A stretch of DNA of 64,000 bases from Nocardia harenae NBRC 108248 (GTDB lineage Bacteria > Actinomycetota > Actinomycetes > Mycobacteriales > Mycobacteriaceae): positions 62,001 through 126,000 of the forward strand of contig NZ_BDBH01000014.1 in NCBI RefSeq assembly GCF_001612885.1. Direction: 5' to 3'. Below the pieces are notes generated by a model that was given only the letters and a program-made list of their open reading frames with translations, ran no database searches and was not told the origin of the DNA. A program made the position numbers and the translations under genes. The first letter of the stretch is position 1. Each line of letters starts with the position of its first letter. Shown piece by piece: positions 27,746 through 36,079 of this stretch.

Positions 27746-29233
27746 CTACGGGGCGACAACCTGCTTGCGGGGGGCGAAGAACCAGGTGGCTGCCGCCATC
27801 ACCACGAGGAGCAGACCGCCGACAGTGGTGGCGGTGTGCATGCCGGTGACGAAGGAGTCCTGGACCACAGCTACCCGGCTCGCGTCCGAACCGGCATCGC
27901 GGAGTTCGTCGCCGAGCGTGCCCGACGTTCCGCTGGACGACCGGAAGACGGCGGTGGCGAGCGAGCCCAGCAAGGCCAGCCCCAAGGCATTCCCCAGTTC
28001 GAAGCTGGTTTCGGAGGTGGCCGCGGCCGAACCCGCGCGCTCGGGCGGGACCGAGGAGACCGACACGTCGGAGACCAGCGTGAAGGCGATGCCGTAGCCG
28101 ACGCCGGCCAGGGCGGAACCGGCGACGTACCACCAGACCCCGCCGTCCACGCCGACGCCGAGCAGCATCAGATTGCCCACCGCGGAGGCGAGCAGGGCCA
28201 GCACGAAGGCCACCCGGGTGCCGAGCACACGGCCGATTCCGGAGCCACCGATGGAGAAGACGAAGACGGCGACGGCCATGGGGATGCCGAGCCAGGCGGC
28301 GGCGAGCGGGTCGCGGCCGGTGATGGATTGCAGGTAGATGCTGGCGAGGTAGCTCAGCGCGGCCAGCGACATCATGCCGGTGAGGCTGGCGCCGATGGCG
28401 AGCGAGAAGGTCTTGTTGGCGAAGAGGCGGAGGTCGAGCAGGGGATCGTCGAGGAGGCGCTGCCTGCGGACGAACAGGACCAGCAGGATCGCGCCGATGA
28501 TGACGGTGACCAGGGCCTCGGCGTCGACACCCTCGGCGGCGGCGTGCTTCACGCCGTACACGACCGGCAGGATGCCGCCGATGGAGAGCGCGACGCTGCG
28601 CAGGTCGAGCGGCCCGCGCTCGGTAGCGCGGTGCTCGGGCAGCAGGAACGGCCCCGCCACCAGCAGGACCAGCAGCACGGGGGTGTTGACCAGGAAGACC
28701 GAGCCCCACCAGAAGTGGTGCAGCAGGAAGCCGCCGACCACGGGGCCCACCGCGGAGCCGCCCGCGAAGAACGCTGTCCAGACCCCGATGGCGATGCCGC
28801 GGCGCCTGGCGTCGGGGAAGAGCGCGGAGATGAGCGCCAGGCTGGAGGGGAGCAGGGTCGCGCCGCCGACGCCCATGAGGGCGCGGGCCGCGATGAGCAT
28901 CTCCGGGCCGGTGGCGAAGGCGGCCAGCACCGAGCCGATGCCGAAGACGGCCGACCCGGCCAGCAGGATGTTCCGCCTGCCGATGCGGTCGCCCAGGTTG
29001 CCCATGGTGATGAGCAGCCCGGCCAGCAGGAAGCCGTAGATGTCCAGGATCCACAGCTGCTGGGCTGCCGACGGCGCGAGGTCGGCGGAGAGCGTGGGCA
29101 TGGCGAGGAAGAGGACCGAGATGTCCATCGAGACCAGCAGCACCGGCAGCAGCAGCACCGCCATGCCGAGCCAGGCGCGGCGCGGCCCCGGTCCGGTCGC
29201 TGTCGCCGTTACCGCATCGTCCACGGACGTCAT
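27746..29233 (-). CDS. MFS drug efflux transporter, DHA2 (14-TMS, QacA/SmvA-like)
   Basis: A 495-residue permease with about 14 hydrophobic segments. Motif D1-type segments VLLVSMDISVLFLAMP and LWILDIYGFLLAGLLITMGNLGDRIGRR, and motif C-like GPVVGGFLL, place it in the proton-driven QacA/SmvA group that exports cationic and lipophilic toxicants. ATG 29233 is used; the open frame continues upstream as antisense of the TetR gene. It is divergent from that TetR gene, which very likely represses it. Confidence 0.9.
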   Translation of the reverse strand: MTSVDDAVTATATGPGPRRAWLGMAVLLLPVLLVSMDISVLFLAMPTLSADLAPSAAQQLWILDIYGFLLAGLLITMGNLGDRIGRRNILLAGSAVFGIGSVLAAFATGPEMLIAARALMGVGGATLLPSSLALISALFPDARRRGIAIGVWTAFFAGGSAVGPVVGGFLLHHFWWGSVFLVNTPVLLVLLVAGPFLLPEHRATERGPLDLRSVALSIGGILPVVYGVKHAAAEGVDAEALVTVIIGAILLVLFVRRQRLLDDPLLDLRLFANKTFSLAIGASLTGMMSLAALSYLASIYLQSITGRDPLAAAWLGIPMAVAVFVFSIGGSGIGRVLGTRVAFVLALLASAVGNLMLLGVGVDGGVWWYVAGSALAGVGYGIAFTLVSDVSVSSVPPERAGSAAATSETSFELGNALGLALLGSLATAVFRSSSGTSGTLGDELRDAGSDASRVAVVQDSFVTGMHTATTVGGLLLVVMAAATWFFAPRKQVVAP

Positions 29234-29276
29234 CGCCGCTCGCCTCCTCGTGCTCGTCGTCTGCCGATGTAACCGC

Positions 29277-29309
29277 GCGTACGCCGTACGCATTCCGGGT
29301 ACAGTGTAC
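29277..29309. promoter_or_regulatory. Paired TetR operator sites in the efflux divergent promoter
   Basis: Two perfect inverted repeats share the GTAC core: GCGTAC-GCC-GTACGC at 29277-29291 and GTACA-G-TGTAC at 29299-29309, the latter ending 2 bases before the tetR ATG. A TetR protein bound here could block both the MFS and its own gene. Confidence 0.7.
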
Positions 29310-29311
29310 GC

Positions 29312-29983
29312 ATGGCCGAAACCAAGTTGTCCAGGGCCTCGATCGTGGATACCGCCATCACCGTCGCGGATACCGAGGGGCTGGACGCGCTCTCCATGCG
29401 GCGGATCGCCGAGCGGCTCGGCGTCGGTGCCATGTCGCTGTACCGGCACGTGGCGAACAAGGACGAGCTGCTCGCCGCGATGACCGACGAGGTGTCGCGG
29501 CGCAACCCCTACCCCGCACCCCCGGCGGGTGCGCGCTGGAGCTGGCGGGAGCGAGTGCACATCGCCGCGGATGTGGATCGCGATCTGTACCAGCGCCATC
29601 CGTGGGTGCTGCTGGCCTTCGCCATGCCGCGCTACAGCTTCGGGCCGTACAGCCTGCGCTGCCTGGCCTGGCTGGTGGAGGGGTTCGGGGAACTCGAGGT
29701 GGACACCGCGGAGGCGACCAGGATGGCCTTCGCGGTCTGGAACTACATCTCCGGCTGCACCTTGCCGCTGGTCAGCGAGCTGCTGGTGCGCCGGACCGAG
29801 GAGCGGGACGGGCCGCGCGACCGGCTCCGCGCGCTGCTCACCGGGGAGCCGGTCGCCGACATGCCGGACGCGCTGACCGATCTCGCGGGCCGCGGGCTCG
29901 GCGCCCTCGACAACGACCTGGTGCTGCGCAGCGGGCTGGACGCGCTCTGCGACGGTTTCGCCGCACTGCACGCGCGGGCTTGA
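29312..29983 (+). CDS. TetR/AcrR family regulator of the adjacent MFS pump
   Basis: The 223-residue protein has an N-terminal helix-turn-helix (IVDTAITVADTEGLDALSMRR, RLGVGAMSLYRHVANKDELL) of the classical TetR subtype, and a helical C-terminal ligand pocket of the TetR_C type. The divergent pairing with a DHA2 efflux pump and the palindromes over its start argue for drug-induced derepression. The stop codon overlaps a MerR-type dyad. Confidence 0.9.
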   Translation: MAETKLSRASIVDTAITVADTEGLDALSMRRIAERLGVGAMSLYRHVANKDELLAAMTDEVSRRNPYPAPPAGARWSWRERVHIAADVDRDLYQRHPWVLLAFAMPRYSFGPYSLRCLAWLVEGFGELEVDTAEATRMAFAVWNYISGCTLPLVSELLVRRTEERDGPRDRLRALLTGEPVADMPDALTDLAGRGLGALDNDLVLRSGLDALCDGFAALHARA

Positions 29984-30008
29984 CCTCGACCTCGCTCGAG
30001 GTTGCAGG
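29980..30008 (+). promoter_or_regulatory. MerR/SoxR-type operator-promoter
   Basis: TTGACCTCGACCTCGCTCGA then GGTTGCAG. ACCTCGA (29983-29989) and TCGAGGT (29996-30002) form a perfect dyad with a 6-base spacer next to a TTGACC -35 element. This is the usual layout of MerR-family promoters with a long spacer. No MerR gene is nearby. The gene it should drive is deleted (see 30073-30204). Confidence 0.55.
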
Positions 30009-30072
30009 GTGGGGCGGAAGCCGTTCGACGACAGGAGTTCCGCCCGTACGCGCCATCCGCGTCCTGGAGACC

Positions 30073-30204
30073 CGAGCCCTTGCCGCCTGGCGGGAAGACC
30101 GCTGGAGGCCGGTCACCCACCGCTTCCCGCTCGCCGAGGCGGCACAGGCGCACAAAGCACTGGAGACGCGCGGCACCGCCGGCAAGGTCGTGCTGATCCC
30201 CTGA
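30073..30204 (+). pseudogene. Remnant of a zinc-type alcohol dehydrogenase/quinone oxidoreductase (last ~43 codons)
   Basis: The final 43 codons of this frame (RALAAWREDRWRPVTHRFPL, EAAQAHKALETRGTAGKVVLIP) match the C-terminal end of medium-chain dehydrogenase/reductases. There is no start codon, GroES-like domain or Rossmann fold upstream. Only about 65 bases separate it from a MerR-type promoter, so an internal deletion appears to have removed most of the gene. Its stop abuts the stop of the convergent methyltransferase. Confidence 0.65.
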
Positions 30205-30873
30205 TCAGCCCCCGTTCACGACGGCGTACGCGAACCCGTCCCACCCCTTCGCCCCCACCGTCTGCACGATGGTCGCCTCCAGCGACGGCTCGGCGGCGAG
30301 CAGCTCGACCAGCTCCCGCCCCGCCTGCACGGCGGGATCGTCGGAGTGCTCGTCGGCCAGCCCGCCGTTGCGCACCACATTGTCGACCACGATGGCCGAC
30401 CCCGGCCGGGTCAACCGCAGCGCCCAGAGCACGTAGTTCGAGTTGTTCACCTTGTCGGCGTCGATGAAGACGAAGTCGAACGGCTCCGCGTCCTCGTCGG
30501 CCAACCCGGGCAGATTGTCCAGCGCCGCCCCGACTCGGATATCGACCCGATCGGCGACCCCGGCCCGCGCCAGGTTCTCCCGCGCCACCGCGGCATGCTC
30601 CGGCGAGAACTCGAAGGTGACCACCCGCCCGGACGGCCCGACGGCCCGCGCCAGCCACAGCGTGCTGTACCCGCCGAGCGTCCCGATCTCCAGCACCCGC
30701 CGAGCCCCTGCGGTCCGGGCGAGCAGGTGCAGGAACTTGGCCTGCGGCGGCGACACATCGATGGCGGGCAGCCCGGCGTCGGCATTGGCGCCGAGCGCCG
30801 CCGCCCCCACCTCGTCCGTCACCAGGTTGTCCACGATGTAGCGGTCCACCTCGGCCCATTGCGACGACGTCAT
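30205..30873 (-). CDS. SAM-dependent O-methyltransferase (class I, catechol-type)
   Basis: A 222-residue methyltransferase of the bacterial CCoAOMT/COMT-like family: SPPQAKFLHLLARTAGARRVLEIGTLGGYSTLWLARAV in register for motif I, EFSPEHAAVARENL, and the metal-site DFVFIDADKVNNSNYV with VVDNVVRNGG. It probably methylates a hydroxyl of a small aromatic; the substrate is unknown. It starts 22 bases after ureC on the same strand, so may be read from the urease promoter, although no functional link is known. Confidence 0.85.
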   Translation of the reverse strand: MTSSQWAEVDRYIVDNLVTDEVGAAALGANADAGLPAIDVSPPQAKFLHLLARTAGARRVLEIGTLGGYSTLWLARAVGPSGRVVTFEFSPEHAAVARENLARAGVADRVDIRVGAALDNLPGLADEDAEPFDFVFIDADKVNNSNYVLWALRLTRPGSAIVVDNVVRNGGLADEHSDDPAVQAGRELVELLAAEPSLEATIVQTVGAKGWDGFAYAVVNGG

Positions 30874-30895
30874 GGGCTCAGTCTGCCACCGCGGC

Positions 30896-32617
30896 TCAGA
30901 ACAGGAAGTAACGCTGCGCCATGGGCAGTTCGGTGGCGGGTTCCTCGGCCCAGACCTCGCCGTCGATCCGCACGGTGAAGGTGTCCGGCTCGACCTCGAT
31001 GTGCGGCATGGCGTCGTTGAGCGGCATGTCCGACTTGCCGCGGCGCCGCACGTCGGCGGTGGGGACGAGCCGCCGCCGCACGTCGATCTTCGAGGCGAGC
31101 CCGGCCGTGATGGCGTGCTCGCTGACGAAGTGCAGCGAGGTGGCGGCGGCGACCGGAGGGGCGGCGCCGAACATGGGGCGCGGCAGCACCGGCTGCGGGG
31201 TCGGGATGGAGGCATTGGCATCGCCCATGGCGGCCCAGGCGATGGCGCCGCCCTTGAGCACGGCGTGCGGCCGCACCCCGAAGAAGGCGGGCTCCCAGAG
31301 CACCAGGTCGGCCAGCTTGCCCACCTCGACCGAGCCGATCTCGTGATCCAGGCCGTGCGCGACGGCCGGGCAGATCGTGTACTTGGCGATGTAGCGCCGC
31401 ACCCGCAGGTTGTCGGCGGCCCCGTCGCCGGGCAGCGCGCCGCGGCGCCGCTTCATGACGTGCGCGGTCTGCCAGGTGCGCATGACCACCTCGCCGATCC
31501 GCCCCATGGCCTGCGAATCGCTGCCGATCATGGAGATGGCGCCGAGATCGTGCAGCAGGTCCTCGGCGGCGATGGTGGAGGGCCGGATCCGGCTCTCCGC
31601 AAAGGCCAGGTCCTCCGGGATGGACGGGCTCAGGTGGTGGCACACCATGAGCATGTCCAGGTGCTCGTCCAGGGTGTTGACGGTGTGCGGGCGGGTGGGG
31701 TTGGTGGAGCTGGGCAGCACGTTGGGGTGCGAGGCGACGGTGATGATGTCCGGCGCGTGCCCGCCGCCCGCGCCCTCGGTGTGGTAGGCGTGGATGCCGC
31801 GCCCGGCGATGGCGGCGAGCGTGTCCTCGACGAACCCGGCCTCGTTCAGGGTGTCCGAGTGCAGCGCGACCTGGGCGCCGGAGGCATCGGCGACGCGCAG
31901 GCAGGCATCGATGGCGGCCGGGGTGGAGCCCCAGTCCTCGTGCAGCTTGAAGCCAGCCGCCCCGGCGCGCAGCTGCTCCCACATGGCCTCGGGGTTCACG
32001 GTATTGCCCTTGCCGAGCAGCACCACGTTCACCGGCCAGGAATCGGTGGCCTCCAGCATCCGGGCCAGGTGCCAGGCGCCGGGCGTGACGGTGGTGGCCT
32101 TGCTGCCCTCGGCCGGGCCGGTGCCGCCGCCGATCAGCGTGGTGATGCCGCCGCCGAGCGCCTCGGGAAGCAGCTGCGGGCAGATGAGGTGCACGTGGCA
32201 GTCGATGGCGCCCGCGGTGAGGATGCGACCGTTGCCCGCGATGATCTCGGTGCTCGGCCCGACCACCAGGTCGGGGTGCACGCCGCTCATGGTGTCGGGG
32301 TTGCCCGCCTTGCCGAGCGCGACGATCCGGCCGTCCCTGATCCCCACGTCGGCCTTGACGATCCCCCAGTGGTCGACCACGACGACCCCGGTGATCACGG
32401 TGTCCGGCGCCCCGTCGGCGCGGGTGGCGCGGGACTGCCCCATGGACTCGCGCAGCACCTTGCCGCCGCCGAAGACCGCCTCGTCCCCGGCGCGGCCGGG
32501 GCCGCCGCTCAGGTCGTCGGTGATCTCGATCAGCAGGTCGGTGTCGGCGAGCCGGATGCGGTCGCCGGTGGTGGGGCCGAAGAGCTGCGCGTAGCGCTCA
32601 CGGCTCAGTTCGCTCAT
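30896..32617 (-). CDS. ureC: Urease alpha subunit UreC
   Basis: The 573-residue catalytic subunit hydrolyses urea to ammonia and carbamate at a dinuclear nickel centre. Seen are the metal-binding GAIDCHVHLICPQL, the carbamylated lysine in GFKLHEDWGST, HSDTLNEAGFVEDT, the active-site histidine in MVCHHLSPSIPEDLAFAESR, and the aspartate in MIGSDSQAMGR. Length is standard, with no missing key residue, so it should be active if matured. The ATG overlaps the ureB stop. Confidence 0.97.
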   Translation of the reverse strand: MSELSRERYAQLFGPTTGDRIRLADTDLLIEITDDLSGGPGRAGDEAVFGGGKVLRESMGQSRATRADGAPDTVITGVVVVDHWGIVKADVGIRDGRIVALGKAGNPDTMSGVHPDLVVGPSTEIIAGNGRILTAGAIDCHVHLICPQLLPEALGGGITTLIGGGTGPAEGSKATTVTPGAWHLARMLEATDSWPVNVVLLGKGNTVNPEAMWEQLRAGAAGFKLHEDWGSTPAAIDACLRVADASGAQVALHSDTLNEAGFVEDTLAAIAGRGIHAYHTEGAGGGHAPDIITVASHPNVLPSSTNPTRPHTVNTLDEHLDMLMVCHHLSPSIPEDLAFAESRIRPSTIAAEDLLHDLGAISMIGSDSQAMGRIGEVVMRTWQTAHVMKRRRGALPGDGAADNLRVRRYIAKYTICPAVAHGLDHEIGSVEVGKLADLVLWEPAFFGVRPHAVLKGGAIAWAAMGDANASIPTPQPVLPRPMFGAAPPVAAATSLHFVSEHAITAGLASKIDVRRRLVPTADVRRRGKSDMPLNDAMPHIEVEPDTFTVRIDGEVWAEEPATELPMAQRYFLF

Positions 32618-32940
32618 CGGGGGCCGTCCAGGTGTCCGGGGGGATCGAGGCTGATGCCGTGCACCTCGCGGGTGCCGCCGAGCGGAACCAGCGAGACGTC
32701 CTGCGGCAGCCCGGGTTCGAAGCGCACGGCGGTGCCGGCCGGAATGTCGAGGCGGTGGCCGTGCGCGGCGCCGCGGTCGAACTCCAGCGCGGCATTGGCC
32801 TGCGGGAAGTGCACGTGGCTGCCGACCTGCACCGGGCGGTCGCCGGTGTTCAGCACGGTGAGCTCGATGCGGACCGCGCCCGCGTTCAGCTCGATATCGC
32901 CGTCGGCACAGAGGTACTCGCCGGGAATCACGCCGCTCAT
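32614..32940 (-). CDS. ureB: Urease beta subunit UreB
   Basis: A 108-residue structural subunit. MSGVIPGEYLCADGDIELNAG, VGSHVHFPQANAALEFDR and LDIPAGTAVRFEPG are typical. Stop and start codons overlap with ureC and ureA as ATGA on both sides, which sets the start and implies coupled translation. The beta and gamma subunits are separate, as in most bacteria. Confidence 0.96.
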   Translation of the reverse strand: MSGVIPGEYLCADGDIELNAGAVRIELTVLNTGDRPVQVGSHVHFPQANAALEFDRGAAHGHRLDIPAGTAVRFEPGLPQDVSLVPLGGTREVHGISLDPPGHLDGPR

Positions 32941-33239
32941 CCGATCGGCCGGTGCACGGTGACCAGCTTGGTGCCGTCCGGGAAGGTGGCCTCCACCTGG
33001 ACGTCGTGGATCATCTCCGGCACGCCGTCCATGACGTCGGCGCGGGTGAGCACGGTGCGCCCGGAGGTCATGAGCTCGGCGACGGTGCGGCCGTCGCGGG
33101 CGCCCTCCAGCACGTGGTCGGTGATCAGCGCGATCGCCTCCGGGTGGTTGAGCCGCAACCCGCGGGCCTGCCTGCGGCGGGCCAGCTCGGCCGCGTAGCT
33201 CAGCAGCAGCCGCTCCTGCTCGTGCGGCGAGAGGCGCAT
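32937..33239 (-). CDS. ureA: Urease gamma subunit UreA
   Basis: A 100-residue subunit with MRLSPHEQERLLLSYAAEL, LNHPEAIALITDHVLEGARDG and VMDGVPEMIHDVQVEATFPDGTKLVTVH in register. ATG 33239 gives the standard 100-residue length; a 15-residue upstream extension is less likely. It is first gene of ureABC. The 116 bases upstream to the thioesterase stop should hold the promoter, but none is clear by eye. Confidence 0.96.
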   Translation of the reverse strand: MRLSPHEQERLLLSYAAELARRRQARGLRLNHPEAIALITDHVLEGARDGRTVAELMTSGRTVLTRADVMDGVPEMIHDVQVEATFPDGTKLVTVHRPIG

Positions 33240-33355
33240 GGTGACTCCTGACCGGTCGCGGGATGAACGAACGGCCATTCTCACACGAGACCACGCCTAA
33301 TGCCCGGCCGGAACTCGGCGCTGCTCCGCGGCAGCACACGGTGCCGCGCGCGGGA

Positions 33356-33784
33356 TCACCCCGCCAGGTTCTGCAGCCTGACCTGCCCGCGCGCCACCAC
33401 CCGCTCCTGCTCGTCGGTGATCACCACCACCCACAGCTGCTGCGACCGCCCCCGGTGCACCGGCGTCGCCTCGCCGCGCAGCAGCCCCTCGCGCACCGCG
33501 CGCAGGAAGTCGGTGTTGTTGTTCACCCCGACGACGGTGCCGCGCTCGGCCAGCCAGACCCCGCCGCCCACGCTGGCCAGCGTCTCCACCACGGTGCAGT
33601 AGACGCCGCCGTTCTGGATCCCGGCGGGCTGGTGCAGGCTCGGCGTGACGCTCCACTCGGCGCGCACCCGGTCCGGCGAGATCTCGGTGAAGCGCAGCCC
33701 GATGAAGTCGGTGAAGTAGCCCTTGCTGGCCTCGTTCATGAATTCCGGGGTCAGGTCGGCCAGGGAGAATCCGGGTGCGCTCAT
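33356..33784 (-). CDS. PaaI-type hotdog-fold thioesterase
   Basis: A 142-residue protein with the hotdog active-site pattern HQPAGIQNGGVYCTVVETLAS (asparagine-Gly-Gly then glutamate) and VGVNNNTDFLRAV, matching small acyl-CoA thioesterases of the PaaI/4HBT group. ATG 33784 is chosen (MSAPGFSLADL). An IdeR-like iron box lies 54-72 bases upstream, so iron may regulate it, although the better-placed promoter elements face away. The substrate is unknown. Confidence 0.82.
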   Translation of the reverse strand: MSAPGFSLADLTPEFMNEASKGYFTDFIGLRFTEISPDRVRAEWSVTPSLHQPAGIQNGGVYCTVVETLASVGGGVWLAERGTVVGVNNNTDFLRAVREGLLRGEATPVHRGRSQQLWVVVITDEQERVVARGQVRLQNLAG

Positions 33785-33829
33785 GACCTCCACGTTTACA
33801 CCACGCCCGGCCTATTCTCGACGGGGGGA

Positions 33830-33859
33830 TTGCGTACTTAGGTAAGCCTGCCCTATAGT
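33830..33859 (+). promoter_or_regulatory. Iron-box (IdeR/DtxR-like) promoter facing rightward
   Basis: TTAGGTAAGCCTGCCCTAT at 33838-33856 matches 15 of 19 positions of the IdeR consensus. It sits between TTGCGT (33830-33835) and TATAGT (33854-33859), an 18-base spacer, so iron-loaded IdeR would cover the promoter. No intact gene follows on this strand. The leftward thioesterase could share the box. Confidence 0.65.
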
Positions 33860-33930
33860 CATAACAGCGCTCGGATCGAGTGCAGAAGGATCGAGTGAGT
33901 CCCGAGGGCTGCGGTGACCCCGATCCCGGT

Positions 33931-33970
33931 GCGGCGGGTTCCGTTTCGACGGAGCCCGCCGCCCCTTTTC
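33931..33970 (+). terminator. Hairpin with T-tract shortly after the iron-box promoter
   Basis: GCGGCGGGTTCCG (33931-33943) pairs with CGGAGCCCGCCGC (33950-33962) around a TTTCGA loop, followed by CCCTTTT. The T-tract points to rightward transcription. Together with the promoter it would produce a transcript of roughly 105 bases. Confidence 0.6.
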
Positions 33971-33984
33971 GTTCAGCGGCACCG

Positions 33985-34090
33985 AACTCGACCCCTCCGC
34001 GATCCCGGCTGCCACCTGCTCCGGCTCGCCGACCACCAGCCGGTGCCCCGCACCCCCGGCGAAGCTGCGCGCCCTCGGGATCCGGCGTGC
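33985..34090 (-). pseudogene. Possible remnant of an NtaA/SnaA/DszA-type FMN-dependent monooxygenase
   Basis: On the minus strand the segment RSFAGGAGHRLVVGEPEQVA resembles the C-terminal G-H-R-x-V-V-G-x-P-E-Q-V-A stretch of this luciferase-like family. Reading in either direction quickly loses similarity, and no start or fold-sized frame exists. The 33785-34321 interval otherwise holds only the iron-box promoter, the hairpin and a palindrome. Confidence 0.4.
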
Positions 34091-34265
34091 TCGCCATTGA
34101 TCGATCGCCGACCCGCCGCGGCCGGATAAATCGCCGAGAACGGGTATTTCGGTGGCAGCCTTCCGGCTTCGGACTACGTCAGATGTGGCGTACGACGCCG
34201 ATGCGCGGCGGTTTGCATTATCCGGCCCGCACGCTCCAGCGCCCCTCGATGCCATATTTGGTATG

Positions 34266-34285
34266 CTGTGCCATGCATGGCACAG
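34266..34285. promoter_or_regulatory. 20-bp perfect palindrome upstream of SDR gene
   Basis: CTGTGCCATGCATGGCACAG reads identically on both strands and ends 36 bases before the SDR ATG. It is a strong candidate operator for a dimeric repressor; no regulator gene is adjacent. Confidence 0.65.
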
Positions 34286-34321
34286 TGAGTCACGGCCCAA
34301 ACGACGATGTGGAGCTGAATC

Positions 34322-35146
34322 ATGGGTAACAAGACCGTGTTGATCACCGGCGGGAGCGACGGCATCGGCGCCGCCGCGGCGCGGCACGCGGTCGCGCAGG
34401 GGCATCAGGTGGTGATCGTGGGGCGCGACCCGGTCAAGACCAGGTCGGTGGCCTCCGAACTCGACATCGACCACCACATCGCCGACTACGCCGAACTCGA
34501 CCAGGTACGCGCACTCGGCGAGACCCTGCGCGCCACGTATCCGAGAATCGATGTTCTTGCCAACAACGCGGGTGGGATCCTCGGGGATCGCATCGTGACC
34601 GCGGACGGCTACGAGAAGACATTCCAGGTCAACCACCTCGGCGGTTTCCTGCTCACCAATATCCTGCTGCCCACTCTGATCGAGAGCTCCGCCTCGGTCA
34701 TCCAGACCGCGAGCGTCGGCGCGCGGGTCGGCAAGGTGAACTTCGACGACCTGCAGAACGAACGCAGGTACACGGCGCTGACCGCCTACGGCACCTCGAA
34801 GCTGGAGAACATCCTGTTCACCGCCGAACTCGATCGGCGGTACCGCGACCAGGGCATATCGGCCGCCGCATTCCATCCCGGCAACGTGGCCAGCAATTTC
34901 GGCAACGGCACCGGCAGTGCGTTGATCACGGCCATCTACAAACTGGCCCGGCCCACACTCATCTCCTCGGAGAAGGGCGCCGACACGCTCAACTGGTTGA
35001 TCGACTCCACGCCGCGCACGGACTGGGAGACGGGCAAGTACTACGTCAAGCGCAAGGGCGCGAAGACCAATTCTCAGGCCTGGGACCCCGCGGTGGCCCG
35101 CACCCTGTGGGAGCGCAGCGCCGAGCTCGTCGGCCTGCCGAGCTGA
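34322..35146 (+). CDS. SDR family oxidoreductase (retinol dehydrogenase-like)
   Basis: A 274-residue short-chain dehydrogenase with VLITGGSDGIGAAAARHA, NNAGGILGD, an active-site serine near IQTASVGARVG and YxxxK in TAYGTSKLENI. It is closely similar along its whole length to the gene at 37154-37969, so the two are recent paralogs flanking an MBL hydrolase and a third SDR. It starts 36 bases after the 20-bp palindrome. The substrate is unknown. Confidence 0.87.
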   Translation: MGNKTVLITGGSDGIGAAAARHAVAQGHQVVIVGRDPVKTRSVASELDIDHHIADYAELDQVRALGETLRATYPRIDVLANNAGGILGDRIVTADGYEKTFQVNHLGGFLLTNILLPTLIESSASVIQTASVGARVGKVNFDDLQNERRYTALTAYGTSKLENILFTAELDRRYRDQGISAAAFHPGNVASNFGNGTGSALITAIYKLARPTLISSEKGADTLNWLIDSTPRTDWETGKYYVKRKGAKTNSQAWDPAVARTLWERSAELVGLPS

Positions 35147-35175
35147 ACCCCGACCCGGCCATCCTGAGGACATCC

Positions 35176-36033
35176 GTGACGATCGATAAAATCGACTACC
35201 TCGATGACGCGCTGGTCGCGATCGAGCCGAGTCTGTTACTGGAACCGCCGGCGGGGGCCGCGCCGGGGTGGGCCGCTGCCCCGCCGTGGTTCGACGAGAC
35301 CGGGTGGGCGATGCCCCTCGGCGGCTTCCTCCTGTGCACCGGGCAGCGTCGAATCATCGTCGACGCCGGCCTCGGCCCCGGCATCCCGGACGATCTCGGC
35401 GAGCAGTCCGATGCTCCGGTGCGGAACCTGCACACCGGTCGTCTGCTCGGATCGCTGAGCCGATTCGGCCTGGCGCCCGAAGACGTGACGGACGTGGTGC
35501 TGACCCACCTGCACAGCGATCACGTCGGGTGGGTCGCGCCGCAGGGCGTTCCCCTGTTCCCCGCGGCCGCCCACCATTGCCACCGCGCGGACCTCGACTG
35601 GATCCTGGGTGGTGGCGGCGGTTCCGGCCCGGCGACGGCCGGGGTCGAGAACACGGTCCGAGCGGTATCGGACCTGTTGAACGTCAACGATGGCGACCGG
35701 TGCGAGATCGCGGACGCGATCGCACTGCGGCTCCTGCCCGGGCATACCCCGGGCAACTGCATCGTCGATGTCGACACCGACGACGGCCCCGTGCTGTTGC
35801 TGGGCGACACCGCGCACCATCCGGTGCTGCTGGTCGAGGACGGCTGGACGGACAAGGCGGACGAGGACCACGGGGAAGCCACTCGCGCTCGCCACTCGGT
35901 CGCCGAGGAGATGGAACGCACGGGCGCGGTGGGTTGGGGTGCTCATTTCCCCGGCGGGCGCGGTGGGCGTGTCACTCGCCGCGCGGACGGCCGCCGCGTC
36001 TGGATTCCGCTGGAGAGTCCGGCGCACCGTTGA
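35176..36033 (+). CDS. Metallo-beta-lactamase-fold hydrolase
   Basis: The 285-residue protein has the zinc-binding signature TDVVLTHLHSDHVGWV (H-x-H-x-D-H), a later LLPGHTPGNCIV histidine, and LLGDTAHHPVL. This is the lactonase/AHL-hydrolase-like branch of the fold. The GTG at 35176 has TGAGGA six bases upstream and is preferred over the longer frame that overlaps the SDR. It is probably cotranscribed with the SDRs on both sides. Lactone hydrolysis is a guess from the fold. Confidence 0.82.
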   Translation: MTIDKIDYLDDALVAIEPSLLLEPPAGAAPGWAAAPPWFDETGWAMPLGGFLLCTGQRRIIVDAGLGPGIPDDLGEQSDAPVRNLHTGRLLGSLSRFGLAPEDVTDVVLTHLHSDHVGWVAPQGVPLFPAAAHHCHRADLDWILGGGGGSGPATAGVENTVRAVSDLLNVNDGDRCEIADAIALRLLPGHTPGNCIVDVDTDDGPVLLLGDTAHHPVLLVEDGWTDKADEDHGEATRARHSVAEEMERTGAVGWGAHFPGGRGGRVTRRADGRRVWIPLESPAHR

Positions 36034-36079
36034 CCGTAACGCCTTTCGACGAACGCAGACAGACCATTCAGGCGGGCCA

